The translations under genes were made by a program, and so were the position numbers. Below are positions 22,901-33,857 of a stretch of DNA of 64,000 nucleotides, piece by piece; position 1 is the stretch's first letter, and each line of letters begins with the position of its first letter. Origin of the DNA: Branchiostoma belcheri (Eukaryota > Chordata > Leptocardii > Amphioxiformes > Branchiostomatidae); NCBI RefSeq assembly GCF_001625305.1, contig NW_017803998.1, forward strand, positions 2,662,378 through 2,726,377. The letters are read 5' to 3'. The notes beneath the pieces are model-generated. The model was given only the letters and a program-made list of their open reading frames with translations, did no database searches and was not told where the DNA came from.

Positions 22901-25900
22901 AAAAGAAGCCATTAGTATAGTATTCATTTATGCAAGACTATTATATAGCACATGATGAAAAAAGTGTGGACAGAAAGGAACAATTGATCCTTCAATGCAT
23001 TAAGTTTGGACAGACAGTACATACAGTGTTTTCACTGGTCCATTGTACTGGGCCATTCTGCAAAACCCCAAGTACAATAAACAGTGAACTAAGGACAGCA
23101 ACCCTTTCCAGCAGCATGCATGTGAGGTGAGCAACAACAGTTGGGATTCAAACACCCAAACTCTTGGTCCAGAGGCAGGGTCGCTAACCACTACAACTAC
23201 ACACAAACTACCACAGAAGACACTGAAACCACAATAAAATTGCTACTCAAGCAACTGAATTAGTTTTGCAAACTGTCAGACATTTCAAGTAGCAGTCAAC
23301 TACTTTCTATCAGTGATGTTTTCAAAATCTATCCAGTTGCTTGAGTAACAATTTCCTTGAGTACTATTATCTCATTACCTGGATGTCTAACTTTCACAAA
23401 CTGAAACCACTTACTCGTCTGTGGAGCCAGCTACTGGCTTTTTGGACTTTTTGATGGCGTACAGACATCCGTCCAGTCGGTTGATACACTTGTACACAGA
23501 GCCGAACTCCCCTGAACCAATTCGCTCTACTTCATGGAACTCTATGTTGTATCTGGATACGTTTGCGTCATGGAGGGCAATTTTCTGTCGCAAAACAAAA
23601 TGAGCATGTAAGTATGATAAAAGTGATGGTAGATAGAAAATGTTGCAAACAATATCTGATGTTGGGCTTGTTCTGGCAGTTTCTTCCTGGACTTTGATAA
23701 TGTAATGATAAATAAAGATTATATAAATTAAAACTTTGATAATCACTAATAATGTTTTTATGGCTTTCCTGTTTTCAAATTTAGACAATTAGAGAATTTC
23801 AAATGTATGTAGTACTGAAGATAACACAACATCAAAGTTTGAAATCATGCATGCCAGATTTCTTGTTCAGTCGTTGTTTTAGTCTATCAGAAAAGATCAA
23901 CATAAGATTATAAAATGACAAAGTTGGCTTCCTTACTTTGGTTGGATTTTCTTCATCTGATTCCTCGTCAACATCAGATAACATCCCACTGGAAAGAAAA
24001 GGAAAAGATGATTATCACGTGATTATATAGATCTTCTATGTGACCAAACCAAAAAGACACTGTACATCATGACTCATTCAAAGACTAGAGTTGTACCGTC
24101 GAAAATTTGGGTAACTCCAATTTCTTATGATGGACAATACAGTTAACAGGTGCTTCATAGTGACTTCTTAATCTACTATGGTAACACAGATGAACTTTCA
24201 AGATAAAACCAAAGTGTTTGCACACAGTAATGTACTACAGCTGACTATGGTATGGGAAGTTTTGCAAGAAGAAAAGAAGGAATTTTGAATATTTGAAAAT
24301 TACGTACCTGTCTTGTCGTCTACGTTTACCCGTAGCTCTGGTCACCACGTTGTTGTCGGGTGTGAAAGGGTTCACGTTGGCGGCTGGTCGTTCCGCCACC
24401 CTGTGTCGTGGTTCGCTGGTGCTCAGGCCGAACAGTTTCCCGGGACCGGTGGGGGTGATCCGGCGAGCTCTCCTCACACTGCTACTGCCGAGGGAGCGCA
24501 GCAGGGTCTTAGGGGTCCGGGGAGTGTCCAGTAATCTCAGCTCCTGGGGAGGGGGGTGGATACAAGGAGATCAGACACAGTACTAAAGTACTGTAATCTT
24601 CAGTTGAAAACAATATTGTACAGCAGCCTAAACTAACCCAAGGCTAGGACATCTTTAAGTGCAAAACAAAATCACAAACATTCCCTATTCATGGTGGCTA
24701 CTGTCAAACCAGAACAAGTGACCACCTGGCCAATGTGACCAGTTTTTGGTGGTCCCTTACTTTTTAGACAAATTTTCCCCATTGACACAAGCATTATGAA
24801 TTCTGTCTATAGTGACCACCTCCTGTCAATATAGACCACATTTTATCTGTCCCCCGAGTGGTCTTCTACATTTCGTGGTCAGTTTTGACTTTAATTAGTT
24901 ACTTTGGTAAATTTGTGATGAGGAAATAGAGCTATTGCCTTTGTTCTTGGTTCTGTTTACCATGCTTTCTAATGAAGCACAGGTAAATTTGATCTTCAGT
25001 CAGTTAACAAAATCAATCATGTTCTTGTCAGTTTTGTGTTTACCTGAGTGCATTTTGTTCTTGTCTAATATGTAGTGCTATAACAAGTGCTATAATTTGT
25101 CCTTGGAACAACTGACTTAGCAGTGCAAAATGCACTAGTTTAGAAACTTCTTGGTATGAGATGTTCTCAATATCACAATTCCAGTTGAGTGTTTTACAAC
25201 TCTGATAAAAATGCCAATACAAGAGGTTGTGGTAAGGTGGTTTCGAATCCCTGGCAAGACCCCAATGTAGTACCCAAAGGCACTTCACACCTATTTTTCC
25301 ACTCAACTCAGGTGAAAAGGAGTTTTGATTAGGGATGTCCTCTTGGATACTCTCCATGCAGAGGTTGTGGGGAATGATCGTTACCTTTTTATATATGGCT
25401 GTTTTTTTTGTCCTGACCCCCACCCGTCGGTGGCTAATGGAGCTTCTCCGGCTAATGGATACTGCCTTGCCAATTTGATACTGTCTTTTTGCCACCGAGA
25501 GGGATCTGCTTGGAGATTACTCTTGGATGGGACGCTAAGGGCTTTGAGGAAAGCCACACACGTTGAAGATTCCACCACACTTCTCCATCACTGTGTGAGT
25601 GGATGAAACTGTACAGTCCAGTCTCACACAGCTTGTACTTATTGTACAAAACTGGCACGTCAAAACTATAGATGTACCAAACGAACAACATGGTTCTAGC
25701 TAGCGCGAAGTAGTGTAGTGGCCCCCTACGCTATAATTTTGACCCCCCACGCTAAATTTTCGCCCTTATGCTAATTTTCAATACAGCTTAGGGGCATTAT
25801 ATTTATGTATTTCTTTATTCAAGAATGCCAGATCGAATGTGAAAAATTACCAATCCAGTTAGAATACATTGTACATACCTTAGAAATAACATTTTTTCCT

Positions 25901-27197
25901 ATCCCTAAAATGGCCTCTTTTTTAATTTTAGCTCAAATTTTAAAAAGCTTTGCACTGCGAAAGAGGGGCACCTCCCCCCTTCCACCCCCCCCCCCTCGGT
26001 CGCTTTGTTTCCTCAACATGCGGCCAGTGCCACTACGCTAAAATTAAATCCTAGCTAGAACCCTGAACAACGAAGAGTTGTATGCGTACCTGCATAGACT
26101 TGTGGGGTGGGGAACAGTCCCCACTACTGCCGCTGGTGTTGGGACTGGCTTCTGGCGAGACCGCAAACCGTACGCTACGTTTGACTGGGCTGGGGTTAGG
26201 GGTCGGACTGGCGAGGTCGGGGTCCCAGAAGTCCAGCGAGGCATCCTTGTCAGAAGTGTCAAGGTCAGTCTTACTCCTACAAAAAGGGGAAAAATCAGAA
26301 ATTAGTTTTTTTTTACCCTGAGATTTCAAGCTTTGTGATAATTCATTGCAAAAAAATAAAAAATGAAACTATAAAACAATGCTAACAGTTTAAGGCAATT
26401 CACAGTAGCCACTGAAATGTTAAAACTGTGAGAAGGCACAGTTTGCAGTGACCTAGCATAAATTAACATCTAGGTGTTACAGGCAACCAAAATTTAGAAT
26501 ACAAATGGTACATTTACACACAAAAACATAGACATGAATAAAAATAACGGTAACTTTGTGGAAATTTTGTGACGGAAATTACCTTATTTGGTTATCAAGG
26601 TACTAGTAAACTATTATATTCAGAACAATAGTTTAGTAAGAAATATATGAGTCAGTTGCGTCAGTTTTTCTAATGACGTCATCGTATGACTCATTTCACA
26701 CGACTTCCGTCCACAAACCCACAAATTAATTACCACTTTACTAACATTTTCTCACCTCAAAAATACCGTACTGGGGCAATCTAAAGTGTATTATCTACAG
26801 AGATACGTGTTTAGTGTTTTAAGATGTTGCCAAATTTCGACACTATTCTAATCTAAACTTTACGACAAGGTAGCAATTATGTCACCTTTATGTAAACGGC
26901 AAAATGGAGACATTCGATACGGTTGTTATTGTCCTTGCTATGTTGCGACATATGGCATGAAAACAAGCATGTTGCCAAGCATAAAAACATCACCAAATAC
27001 CTCTCGCAATCTCTTAAGACATAGGGGAAGCTGTGAGGATCAAAAAGACAGGGAAAATGGTAAAATACTGACCTAAACCCGGTGAAACTTGGGCTGGATA
27101 GTCCGGAAGAACCGAAAGAATCCTCTGTGGGCTCCCCGTCGCTCCCCATGCCGTCCCCGAAATCCAACGTCTGCGCTACGGGGTCTTCCGTATCCAT
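19954..27197 (-). CDS. WEE1: WEE1 protein kinase, complete, 12 coding exons
   Basis: Exons, in transcript order: 27073-27197, 26090-26276, 24308-24543, 23937-23988, 23415-23584, 22771-22892, 22086-22232, 21632-21739, 21335-21420, 20868-21035, 20537-20682, 19954-20083. All introns are GT-AG and phases agree, giving 558 aa. Visible motifs: [11 protein letters not shown] and NPFTPD in the N-terminal regulatory half; glycine loop GSGEFGSVY (223-231); catalytic Lys245; helix-C Glu263; catalytic HMDIKPSN (Asp343); DLG (384-386) in place of DFG, as in WEE1 kinases; and a C-terminal [13 protein letters not shown] matching the vertebrate WEE1 terminus. WEE1 phosphorylates the inhibitory Tyr15 of CDK1 in the nucleus and delays mitosis. 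The start at 27197 has a good context. In-frame Mets at 27230 and 27290 would lengthen it. Confidence 0.95.
21540..21625. repeat. Short tandem array of ATTGG-bearing ~32-bp units
   Basis: Three imperfect units (TATGATTGGTTGGCTTGTAG, TTGTGATTGGATGGTTTGTAG, TTATGATTGGCTGAC...) end 6 bases from the splice donor of a WEE1 exon. Confidence 0.65.
23000..23215 (-). mobile_element. tRNA-derived SINE, family B, in a WEE1 intron
   Basis: The minus strand reads GTAGTGGTTAGCGACCCTG, a B-box-like GTTTGAATCCC, then a body with TGTTTATTGTACTTG and CAGTACAATGGACCAGT. The same arrangement is seen on the plus strand at 51810-52040, so the two are one family. Confidence 0.6.
24701..24890. mobile_element. Diverged Tc1/mariner-type MITE
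   Basis: It begins CTGTCAAA after a TA, ends TTTTGACT, and contains GTGACCACCTGG and CTATAGTGACCACC words, like the element at 6591-6780. It lies in a WEE1 intron. Confidence 0.6.
25195..25500 (+). mobile_element. Worn tRNA-derived SINE in a WEE1 intron
   Basis: A B-box-like GGTTTCGAATCCC is followed by the ACCCAAAGGCACTTCACACC and CAACTCAGGTGAAAAGGAG words. This body corresponds to that of the SINE at 30734-30984. No clear target duplication is visible. Confidence 0.5.
25691..26063. mobile_element. MITE with GGTTCTAGCTAG inverted ends
   Basis: GGTTCTAGCTAG at the left and CTAGCTAGAACC at the right bound about 370 bp in a WEE1 intron. The inside holds degenerate TACGCTA-type words and a poly-C run. 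The right end stops 26 bases from the exon at 26090-26276. Confidence 0.6.
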
Positions 27198-27559
27198 CGC
27201 GCCCGAACACGAGCTCAGCTTCAACGGCATATGGTGCAGCAAGGTTCCGACAAGGTTTAGGTGTCCAAGAAAGAAGTGCAGCTTCAGCAAAAAATTGACC
27301 AGAAGTATGTCAAGGGATGTTACAAAATTTCTCGCAGACGGCCACTACTCAAAGCTTCCGGGCAGCTGTGGCCACTACTAGTACTCGACGTGATACACAC
27401 CCAACGTGGGGAGGGGGGCGATGGCGAGAAAATCCGTAAATCTACGCGAAATTCTCTCAGATCTTCCCTCAGATCGCAGTCCTTGGGTCCGAGAAGTACT
27501 GCCAAGACAGGCTGGGGCCCCAAGATCGCGAACTTGTGAGCAGAAAACCACCAAAGGTC

Positions 27560-27790
27560 ACAAAACCGCCCCAAATTTGAACAGCAAACTCGCTGACACC
27601 GTCTCTTGTCTGATTAATATTTCGCGCGTCGGTTAATCACGTGGTCTACGGCGACCAATCAGGGTCCGTACCACAATTCAAAATTGGCCAATTAGGGAAT
27701 CGCGATGACATCATGCGGACCATTGTCCAACTATTGACCAATCAGGTAACTGCTAGAAATGACGACATCTTTCCATCACGTGATCAGTGA
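27560..27790 (-). promoter_or_regulatory. WEE1 upstream regulatory region with E2F, CCAAT and E-box sites
   Basis: Immediately upstream of the WEE1 first coding exon are a perfect E2F-type TTTCGCGC (27620-27627), CCAAT or ATTGG boxes (27655-27659, 27683-27692 as a palindromic ATTGGCCAAT, 27738-27742), CACGTG E-boxes (27638-27643, 27777-27782) and a CRE-like TGACATCA near 27706. Multiple CCAAT boxes with E2F sites are typical of cell-cycle promoters. The sites are seen; their use is inferred. Confidence 0.55.
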
Positions 27791-28760
27791 GTGGCTCAAA
27801 AGCGTCACCAAGCGTGTTGGATTGTAAACCCAACAACCATTAATCAATGTAATCAACGTGATTAATCTGAGATAAGTGCCCATTGATGATATATTTGACG
27901 TCTTTCTTCATCCACTTAAACTACATTGGAAAGAAAAACAGCCAAATAAATCTAATTTCTTATCCTTTATTAACAAATTAGTAATCACTCACACAAGTCA
28001 ATAAGTGCCAATTACTAGTATACTACATTGAAAGAAAAACAGCCAATATGTGTACAGATTCTTTTGGATTTTAGATGATATAAACTGTATAAGTTTTAGA
28101 TATTTTGCCTGACCCTTACCTCTTCCCTCATGACCTCAATGAGAAGCGGCCTGCAGGTCGATTTGAGCTTCCTATGAATAAAGAATGGTTCAAACAAACA
28201 AACAAACAAACAAATCCAAACAAACAAACAAATAAAATAACTGGCACGAACACCTGTCTTGATCTTCAAAACCTGTTTATTATTTGTGTACAAGCCGTTT
28301 CCTCTGAGATCTATTTTTGCCACGCTGACGAATCCATGTTTGCAGATATGCTTTGATTCCTGTGAGAAAAAAAATCGGCACCCAGTTAATCATTGCGATC
28401 GTGATTGGTCAGTTTTAAAAAGTACATACATAACAAAACGGCTGGGAATCCACCCAACCTATAAAACTCATTCGAAGAGGGACTGTATTATTGCAAGAGG
28501 TAGAAGAGTACTACGACAGGTGAGTTGCACACAAAGTATTGTTTTTCTTTGTTTCATCCATAATATGTTTGATCTTCAATTTATGTTACCAAAGCGTGGT
28601 CAGTGGCGGTGAGGGAAAAGACTGCCCTCCAAGCAGAGGTTTGGGCTTTTGCTTTTTTTTTTAGCTGTTTTAAGCGTTTTTATGGGGATTTCTTCTTCTT
28701 TTTTCTGTACTTTTTACTCCAGCCTTTCCGGTGGCAAATGGTAACTGCCTGGCAAATGGA

Positions 28761-28950
28761 TAGCCTCTACCAGGCTTGGGGAGGCGACTGGAAAGAGCAG
28801 AAATCGGCCAGATAGAGAGTAAAGCATGCCAAGGGAGTTTGTCCGTTGTGCGGCGAAATGTTCTCTCAACGGACAAACTCCCTTGGCATGCTTATCTCTC
28901 TAAACGATTCCTACTCTTTCCAGCCGCCTCCCCAAGCCTGGGAGAGGCTA
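28761..28950. mobile_element. Foldback element with ~87-bp inverted arms
   Basis: TAGCCTCTACCAGGCTTGGG at the left pairs with CCCAAGCCTGGGAGAGGCTA at the right. The arms run inward to a perfect 27-bp core (AAGCATGCCAAGGGAGTTTG onward) around an 18-base loop. A single arm of the same family occurs at about 30600-30705. Confidence 0.8.
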
Positions 28951-30289
28951 GCAAATGGATAATACCTGACCAATTTGATACTGTCTTGCAGCCACTAAAA
29001 GATCTGCTTGGATATTGAGGAAAAGTTTCTACTCAGTTTCGAGTTGAGGTAGCCTTGTAGAGGCTAGACTATTCCAAGAAGGTCCTCAGTTTGCGATCGT
29101 GTGGCGAACGTCGACCGAGTGTTAAAATCTTAGCCTGTGAAGATCTTACTCTACTATATACATGTATAGCTAGTAGGTGACTTTTGCAAAGTTTGAAAAG
29201 ACAAAGTCTACAAAACATCTTCGTTCCAAAACAACAACAACAAAAAAATTTGTCGACGAAGTCATTTGAGCATTCATACCTGCGCGGTCACACGTGAAAA
29301 CAAACACAACAGGCTTGTATTTTACCTTTGAGACTCTGTGCGCTATAGCCTTCCCACGGAAAAAGTAAACATGTCGTAAAAATCAATTCTACCAGATGTT
29401 TCAGATTTGCGCTTGCCAACTGATCATATGTAACACCGGTAACACTAGTAGTCATAAAATAAAAGCAAAGAACGAGTGAATTTCAAACGTAATTATATGT
29501 ACAAACGCAAAGATACTGTAAAACAGATACATACCGCAGTAGTTACATCCCACGCACAATATCTGATTGGAATCAACTACCTACTGACACAGTTACATGC
29601 ACATCACTCTCGAATTTTAAACTGGGGTTGGCCCGATACATGGGCCACCCCATACATGAGTAAATAGACATCATGCTAAGACGGCCATCACTTTTTTTTT
29701 CCTTTTTCTTTATTTTTAGCACCATGTACATAACCCTTTTTCACTTTTGTATTTGATATATTTGATACGAGCACTTCCACCACCGGCCGTTCTTAGCCGT
29801 GCACCAATGACCTACCCCTGGACGTTTATGCCCGAGAGGGCTTTGTGCCAGTATTATTAAGATAAGAAGATAAGATAAAGAAGACTCCCTATTGGTCCGT
29901 TCTCTGCAGAGATGACTGGGTTTGATTTAAAAAAGAAACCGTTCACTTAAAAACACTCTTTTGAGTCTTTATTGTCACTCTACAATGATGATGATGAACA
30001 ATGATGTTAGGTTTCACAATTAGAAGCAGTTCCCCCAAAATATCTGAAGCATTACGTTTGTAGGTTCGATTTTCAATATGACAAGGGAAGTGAATGTTTA
30101 TATGAATATATAAACGCAAGAATATCTATATTATTAGATTATATTGGGCGTGGGCGAACTTTCGAGTCAAGACTTGTGCTCGCTGTTTTGGATGGGTTTC
30201 CTGAGGGATTATGTATGTGTAAGCTTGTCATGAAAGTTCATCTGCGTTGGTAGTTACATGTTTAAAGTTAAAACTTTTGGTCCAACACA

Positions 30290-30480
30290 AAAAAATTCTC
30301 TCACCTAGAGCTTTCGACCAGTCACTCTGGTCTTCCTCAGTAGACTGACCCAGTGAAGATTGTCACGTGGCTTCTTTGAAGTGTGACGTCAACACTGGGT
30401 CAAAGGTATCTGGTAGACGATGTCGGCCCCCGTCGCGGTTCAATGTAGGGTGATGGGCCCTGATGTATGTGTAAGCTTGG
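30290..30480 (-). mobile_element. Penelope-like repeat fragment with hammerhead-type core
   Basis: The minus strand aligns with the repeat at 43020-43310: a CACGTG word, then TGGGTCAG, CTGAGGA, a stem (GACCAG/CTGGTC) and GAAA. A second shared block (CCCCGTC-CGGTT then CCCTGAT-ATGTA) lies to the right. The link to Penelope-like elements is inference from the hammerhead-type motif. Confidence 0.5.
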
Positions 30481-30733
30481 CTAGTTGTATAAGATACCCA
30501 AGAATGGGTGGATCAATATCAGTTGATTGACAGGGAGGTCAAGCCTCAATATGACCCTGCACGCGCCGAGTGGGAGTAAGCGGAACCAACAAATGGTCGA
30601 CAGCAAACTGTACTCTCCAGCAGACCAACTCCCCTGGCATGTTATCTCTCTATTTGGCCGATTTCTACTCTTTCCAGCCGCCTCCCGAAGCCTGGTAGAG
30701 GCTAGGTGTAATACCCGACTGAATTAAGTCATT

Positions 30734-30984
30734 CGTGGGGTCGTGTGGCGTGGCGGCAGAGTGCGCGACTCGGAACTTTAAGTCCCGGGTTCGAGTCCTG
30801 ACATGCCACCGATCTTGTGCCCTTGGGAAAGGCACTTTACACGGCTTTCTTCACTTAGCTCAGGTGTAAATGAGTATTGTCCTGTCATGTATTTGTCCCC
30901 TGCGTTGGTGGCGGCATTAATATAAGTTGAAAAAACTTGAGTGTGTCGTCACCACGTCTGGTGATTACATGTTGGATTAAAAAA
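30734..30984 (+). mobile_element. tRNA-derived SINE with perfect 12-bp target duplication
   Basis: A tRNA-like head (TGGCGTGGCGGCAGAGTG with the exact Pol III B-box GGTTCGAGTCC at 30788-30798) is followed by a body containing CCCTTGGGAAAGGCACTTTA and CAGGTGTAAATGAGTA, and a poly-A tail. AATTAAGTCATT occurs on both sides (30722-30733 and 30985-30996). Confidence 0.85.
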
Positions 30985-31194
30985 AAAATTAAGTCATTAA
31001 GTCCTCTACACAGTTCCAATATATTCACGGTCACACAAAACATGTATACTTCCTGGATGTCTGGATTTCTATAGTTTCCAGACAAAATGCAGTTACGTTG
31101 GTGCTAACACTATGAATACAACAATACGTAGTTCATAAAATCTTCCAACTAAATGTGCGACTTTTGTCAATTTCATTCATTAGATTCACCCATC

Positions 31195-33424
31195 ATGTGT
31201 GTTTTACGCGCCGTCTTGCTGCTGGCTAGCGTCTATGGTAGCCATGGCAACAGATGTACCAAAACACTGCCGACTACCGGCCACGTCCGGTACTCCAGCC
31301 GGGAGTCCGCCCAGGCCTTCGTGGAAACGTTCATCCAGTCGTCCATGAAACCCGGGGAGACCCTCTGCTTCACCTTAGACGACCTCGCCAACGACGACGC
31401 TAGCTCTGCCGGCGTCTCCATCTCCATGGCAACGAACGGGAGCGTGCCGTTGCTATGGCAACTGACTTACCAAGGCATCGAGATGGACTACGCCGTCAAG
31501 AACCGGTACTCCTTCTTCAGACCGAAGTACGAATCAAAGTGCATCTGTGACTGCCCGCAGTATGCGGACACCTGCAACTCTAAAACAGACCTCTGCTCCG
31601 AACATGAGCTAGAATTCTGCTACAACACGTACATATCCGACCAGACGGCACACGGTTGTGATGTGTACTGGAACAGCGAAGAATCCGAAGTTTGCTGCGC
31701 TCTTCACGTCGGCAAGGACCCGGAATCACCGAAATACGACGCCGTGTACCTGTCCTCGGACGGCAAACCAGTCGTCAAGTTGTCCCTCAAAGTCTACGAC
31801 AGTAGGACTGACGATGTTGTGTTGTCCTATCCAGCGTTCACGGTCGCTCTAAACGATAGATCTCACAAGGCACAACATTGGGTACGAATGGAGGTGACAG
31901 GCGACACCCCTACACAGATTGACAGTGGGTACTACTACGCCGCAAGTGAAGGAACACAGCTATACACAGACGTAAGCATTAACGGTCTAAATGAGTTCGA
32001 CCCCAGAAAGATGGGATGGCTGAAAGTTGGCGAGGATGGGACCTTGGAGAGACCGCCAGAGAGAGTTGTGGTCAATACCTTCCACCTGAAGACAAAGAAA
32101 TGTTGGAACAATTTTGACTACTCGGAGACGTGGCAGATCTACGGCCACGGGAACTGGGAAGATTATTCCGGATCGCGCGTCGAGGACTTCTACGACTGGA
32201 TACGGGGGGTTCGGTACTCCCGTCAGCGGCGCTCGGTCACGGTCGTGCCGCGGTATGATCGGCTAATCATGGTCAAGATCGGGATCAACACCACGACGAA
32301 CGTCCTGTTCTACTACCATGACTCTGATCTGATCGATTTTACGGCCGAAGTTCGAGTCGACAGGCATTCCAACAGATTCGCCAACATAACATTGGTGTCA
32401 GCGGTGGGATCACTCGTGGGGTCTATTACACCCTACAGCACAGGCGCAGATAGCATTGGTACAGTGCATAGGTTCGAGTTACACGTAGACTCTCCATATG
32501 CGACAGATACCGTGAAACGCATTTCTTTGCCGAAAGCCATCAACGGCACGAGTCGGATGTGTCTGTCGCCGCTTTCCAAGCCTGGGAACGAGGTCTGCAA
32601 AACCGTGCCCTTCGTACAGGAGGCGCTGCAGGACTTTCTCGTGCCGCCCACCTGGGGGCCCGGCAATCCCGGGGACGCCGGCGCGGGGTTCAACTTCAAC
32701 TGGCTCCTCGACTTTTTCGGTGAGATTTCTGTCCTTCAGGTTTGCCGTTCAGGTTCAGCTTTTAAAAGCCACCTGTTAAAAGTGTAGGAAAGTCTTTGAA
32801 CAAGTGGAAATTCATATATCTGTATAAGTGTATTCTAGTACCCGGTATACCCGCCCTTCGGCGTAACACACCAGCTTCGCAGGCACGCGGCGCGGCGGCA
32901 GCTAGCTACTTTACTTAACTAGTACAATGTATAATGACCTTTTACACCCAATGTCTGTACATCTAACTGCAGGAGCTGTTTAAAGCCTTCTAGTAATGAT
33001 GCCCCAACTGTACGAGTTTTTTAAACAATTCTTTTCTTCTTTTTTTGAACCGTTATTTCGTTACGTTGATTCTTAATCATTTTTGGGGCCTCTTTTCTTT
33101 CTCTTTCGTGTATACAGGCTTTCTGAACCCTGCCGAATGGTTTAACGGCATCCAGGGCTGGCTGGAGCTGTTCGCCATGTTGTTGGACATCGCCTTGTTC
33201 ATAGTGGTCACCTTTCTGGTCATCAAGATCTGCGGTTACGTCAGCATGGCAGGATGTTTCACAACAAAGGTGCCGAAATGGGTGAGTATACATTCGCTCT
33301 GAATAGTTTACCTCTAGTGCAAGGTTGTTGAACAATGTTGCGTACTGTTTCGGGTAGCTGAGCTGTGTGTGTGTGTGTGTGTACATGTGAGTGTGTGCGT
33401 GCGTGTGAGTGTGTGTGTGTGTGC

Positions 33425-33495
<71 letters not shown>

Positions 33496-33857
33496 ATCAG
33501 GCTGTTTGGCCGGAAGGTTGACTGCACATGGATGGGGAAGAGTGACATGTGGAATGACTCAGAGTCTGACCTGGGAGTCATCATGGGGGAATTCAGGAGC
33601 CGAGGAATACATATCATACTTTCCATAACCTTAAAATCCATGATTTTGTTTTTTTAGGGCGAAGAAAACAAGAAATTGTTAAATTCAGAATACCGGGAAG
33701 TGTTAGGGGGTTTTGTGAGCCAACATGGGGGAATTCAGGAAGCCCAGGATACGTACTTTCCATAATCTTAAAATCTCTGACTTCTGTTTTTTAGGGCGAA
33801 GGAGTGGAGATGTCAGTTGTTAGGCATCAAAGAACAGAACAAGCCGATATGTGCTGA
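31195..33857 (+). CDS. FF1: EFF-1/AFF-1-type cell-cell fusion protein, full length
   Basis: Exons are 31195-32719, 33118-33281 and 33795-33857 (583 aa). The ectodomain sits in one 1.5-kb exon. Order: signal peptide ([15 protein letters not shown]), a Cys-rich region ([12 protein letters not shown] then CCALHVGKD), a long beta-rich part with [18 protein letters not shown], a basic RQRR (343-346), an Ig-like domain III from DFTAEV (381), a stem LNPAEWFNG, a membrane helix (about 524-546) and a short tail. This matches the EFF-AFF family of type I fusogens, which have the class II fold and fuse cells when present on both membranes. The upstream Met at 31153 is less likely: an acceptor-like ATTCATTAG ends at 31183, and the signal peptide starts best at 31195. 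A second acceptor at 33657 could give another tail. HAP2/GCS1 was considered and fits less well. Confidence 0.8.
32825..33010 (-). mobile_element. LINE 3' end fragment in FF1 intron 1
   Basis: The minus strand carries the ACTGCCGCCGCGCCGCGTGCC-type 3' UTR and a GGTATACCGGG end, closely matching the copy at 34520-34800. That copy includes the C-terminus of a reverse transcriptase reading frame. Confidence 0.7.
33365..33494. repeat. (GT)n microsatellite in FF1 intron 2
   Basis: GT run with a few GC and GA interruptions. Long open frames here on both strands are artefacts of the repeat. Confidence 0.95.
33658..33765 (+). CDS. Possible alternative last exon of FF1
   Basis: It follows a TTTTTTTAG acceptor and starts GGCGAAGA, like the exon at 33795 (GGCGAAGG). 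In the same phase it reads 35 residues ([20 protein letters not shown], then more) before a stop. The reading continues into repeat-derived sequence, so this exon may be rarely or never used. Confidence 0.35.
   Translation, partial: GEENKKLLNSEYREVLGGFVSQHGGIQEAQDTYFP

Larger units (their letters stand above)
27800..31190. other. Repeat-rich intergenic stretch between WEE1 and the fusogen gene
   Basis: WEE1 and FF1 are transcribed away from this stretch. It holds an (CAAA)n run at 28194-28236, a foldback element at 28761-28950, a LINE-like 3' end with GATAA-type tail near 29860-29880, a Penelope-like fragment at 30290-30480 and a SINE at 30734-30984. No gene was recognised. Confidence 0.5.

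Noticed and set aside
30737..30810. Functional tRNA gene
   Set aside because: The B-box is exact, but the acceptor stem does not close and a SINE body, poly-A and target duplication follow.
31153..31194. Upstream in-frame Met of FF1 (MCDFCQFHSLDSPI)
   Set aside because: It would place 14 polar or Cys residues before the signal peptide, and an acceptor-like AG at 31182-31183 suggests the exon begins after it.
31238..31251. Perfect RFX X-box GTAGCCATGGCAAC
   Set aside because: It lies inside the FF1 signal-peptide coding sequence, so chance is the simpler reading.
33021..33641. 206-residue open frame on the minus strand
   Set aside because: Mostly a THTHTH repeat from the (GT)n microsatellite, antisense to FF1 exon 2.
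31195..33857. FF1 as HAP2/GCS1 gamete fusogen
   Set aside because: HAP2 is also class II and present in amphioxus relatives, but the motif order ([25 protein letters not shown], short anchor and tail) fits EFF-AFF better. A profile search would settle it.
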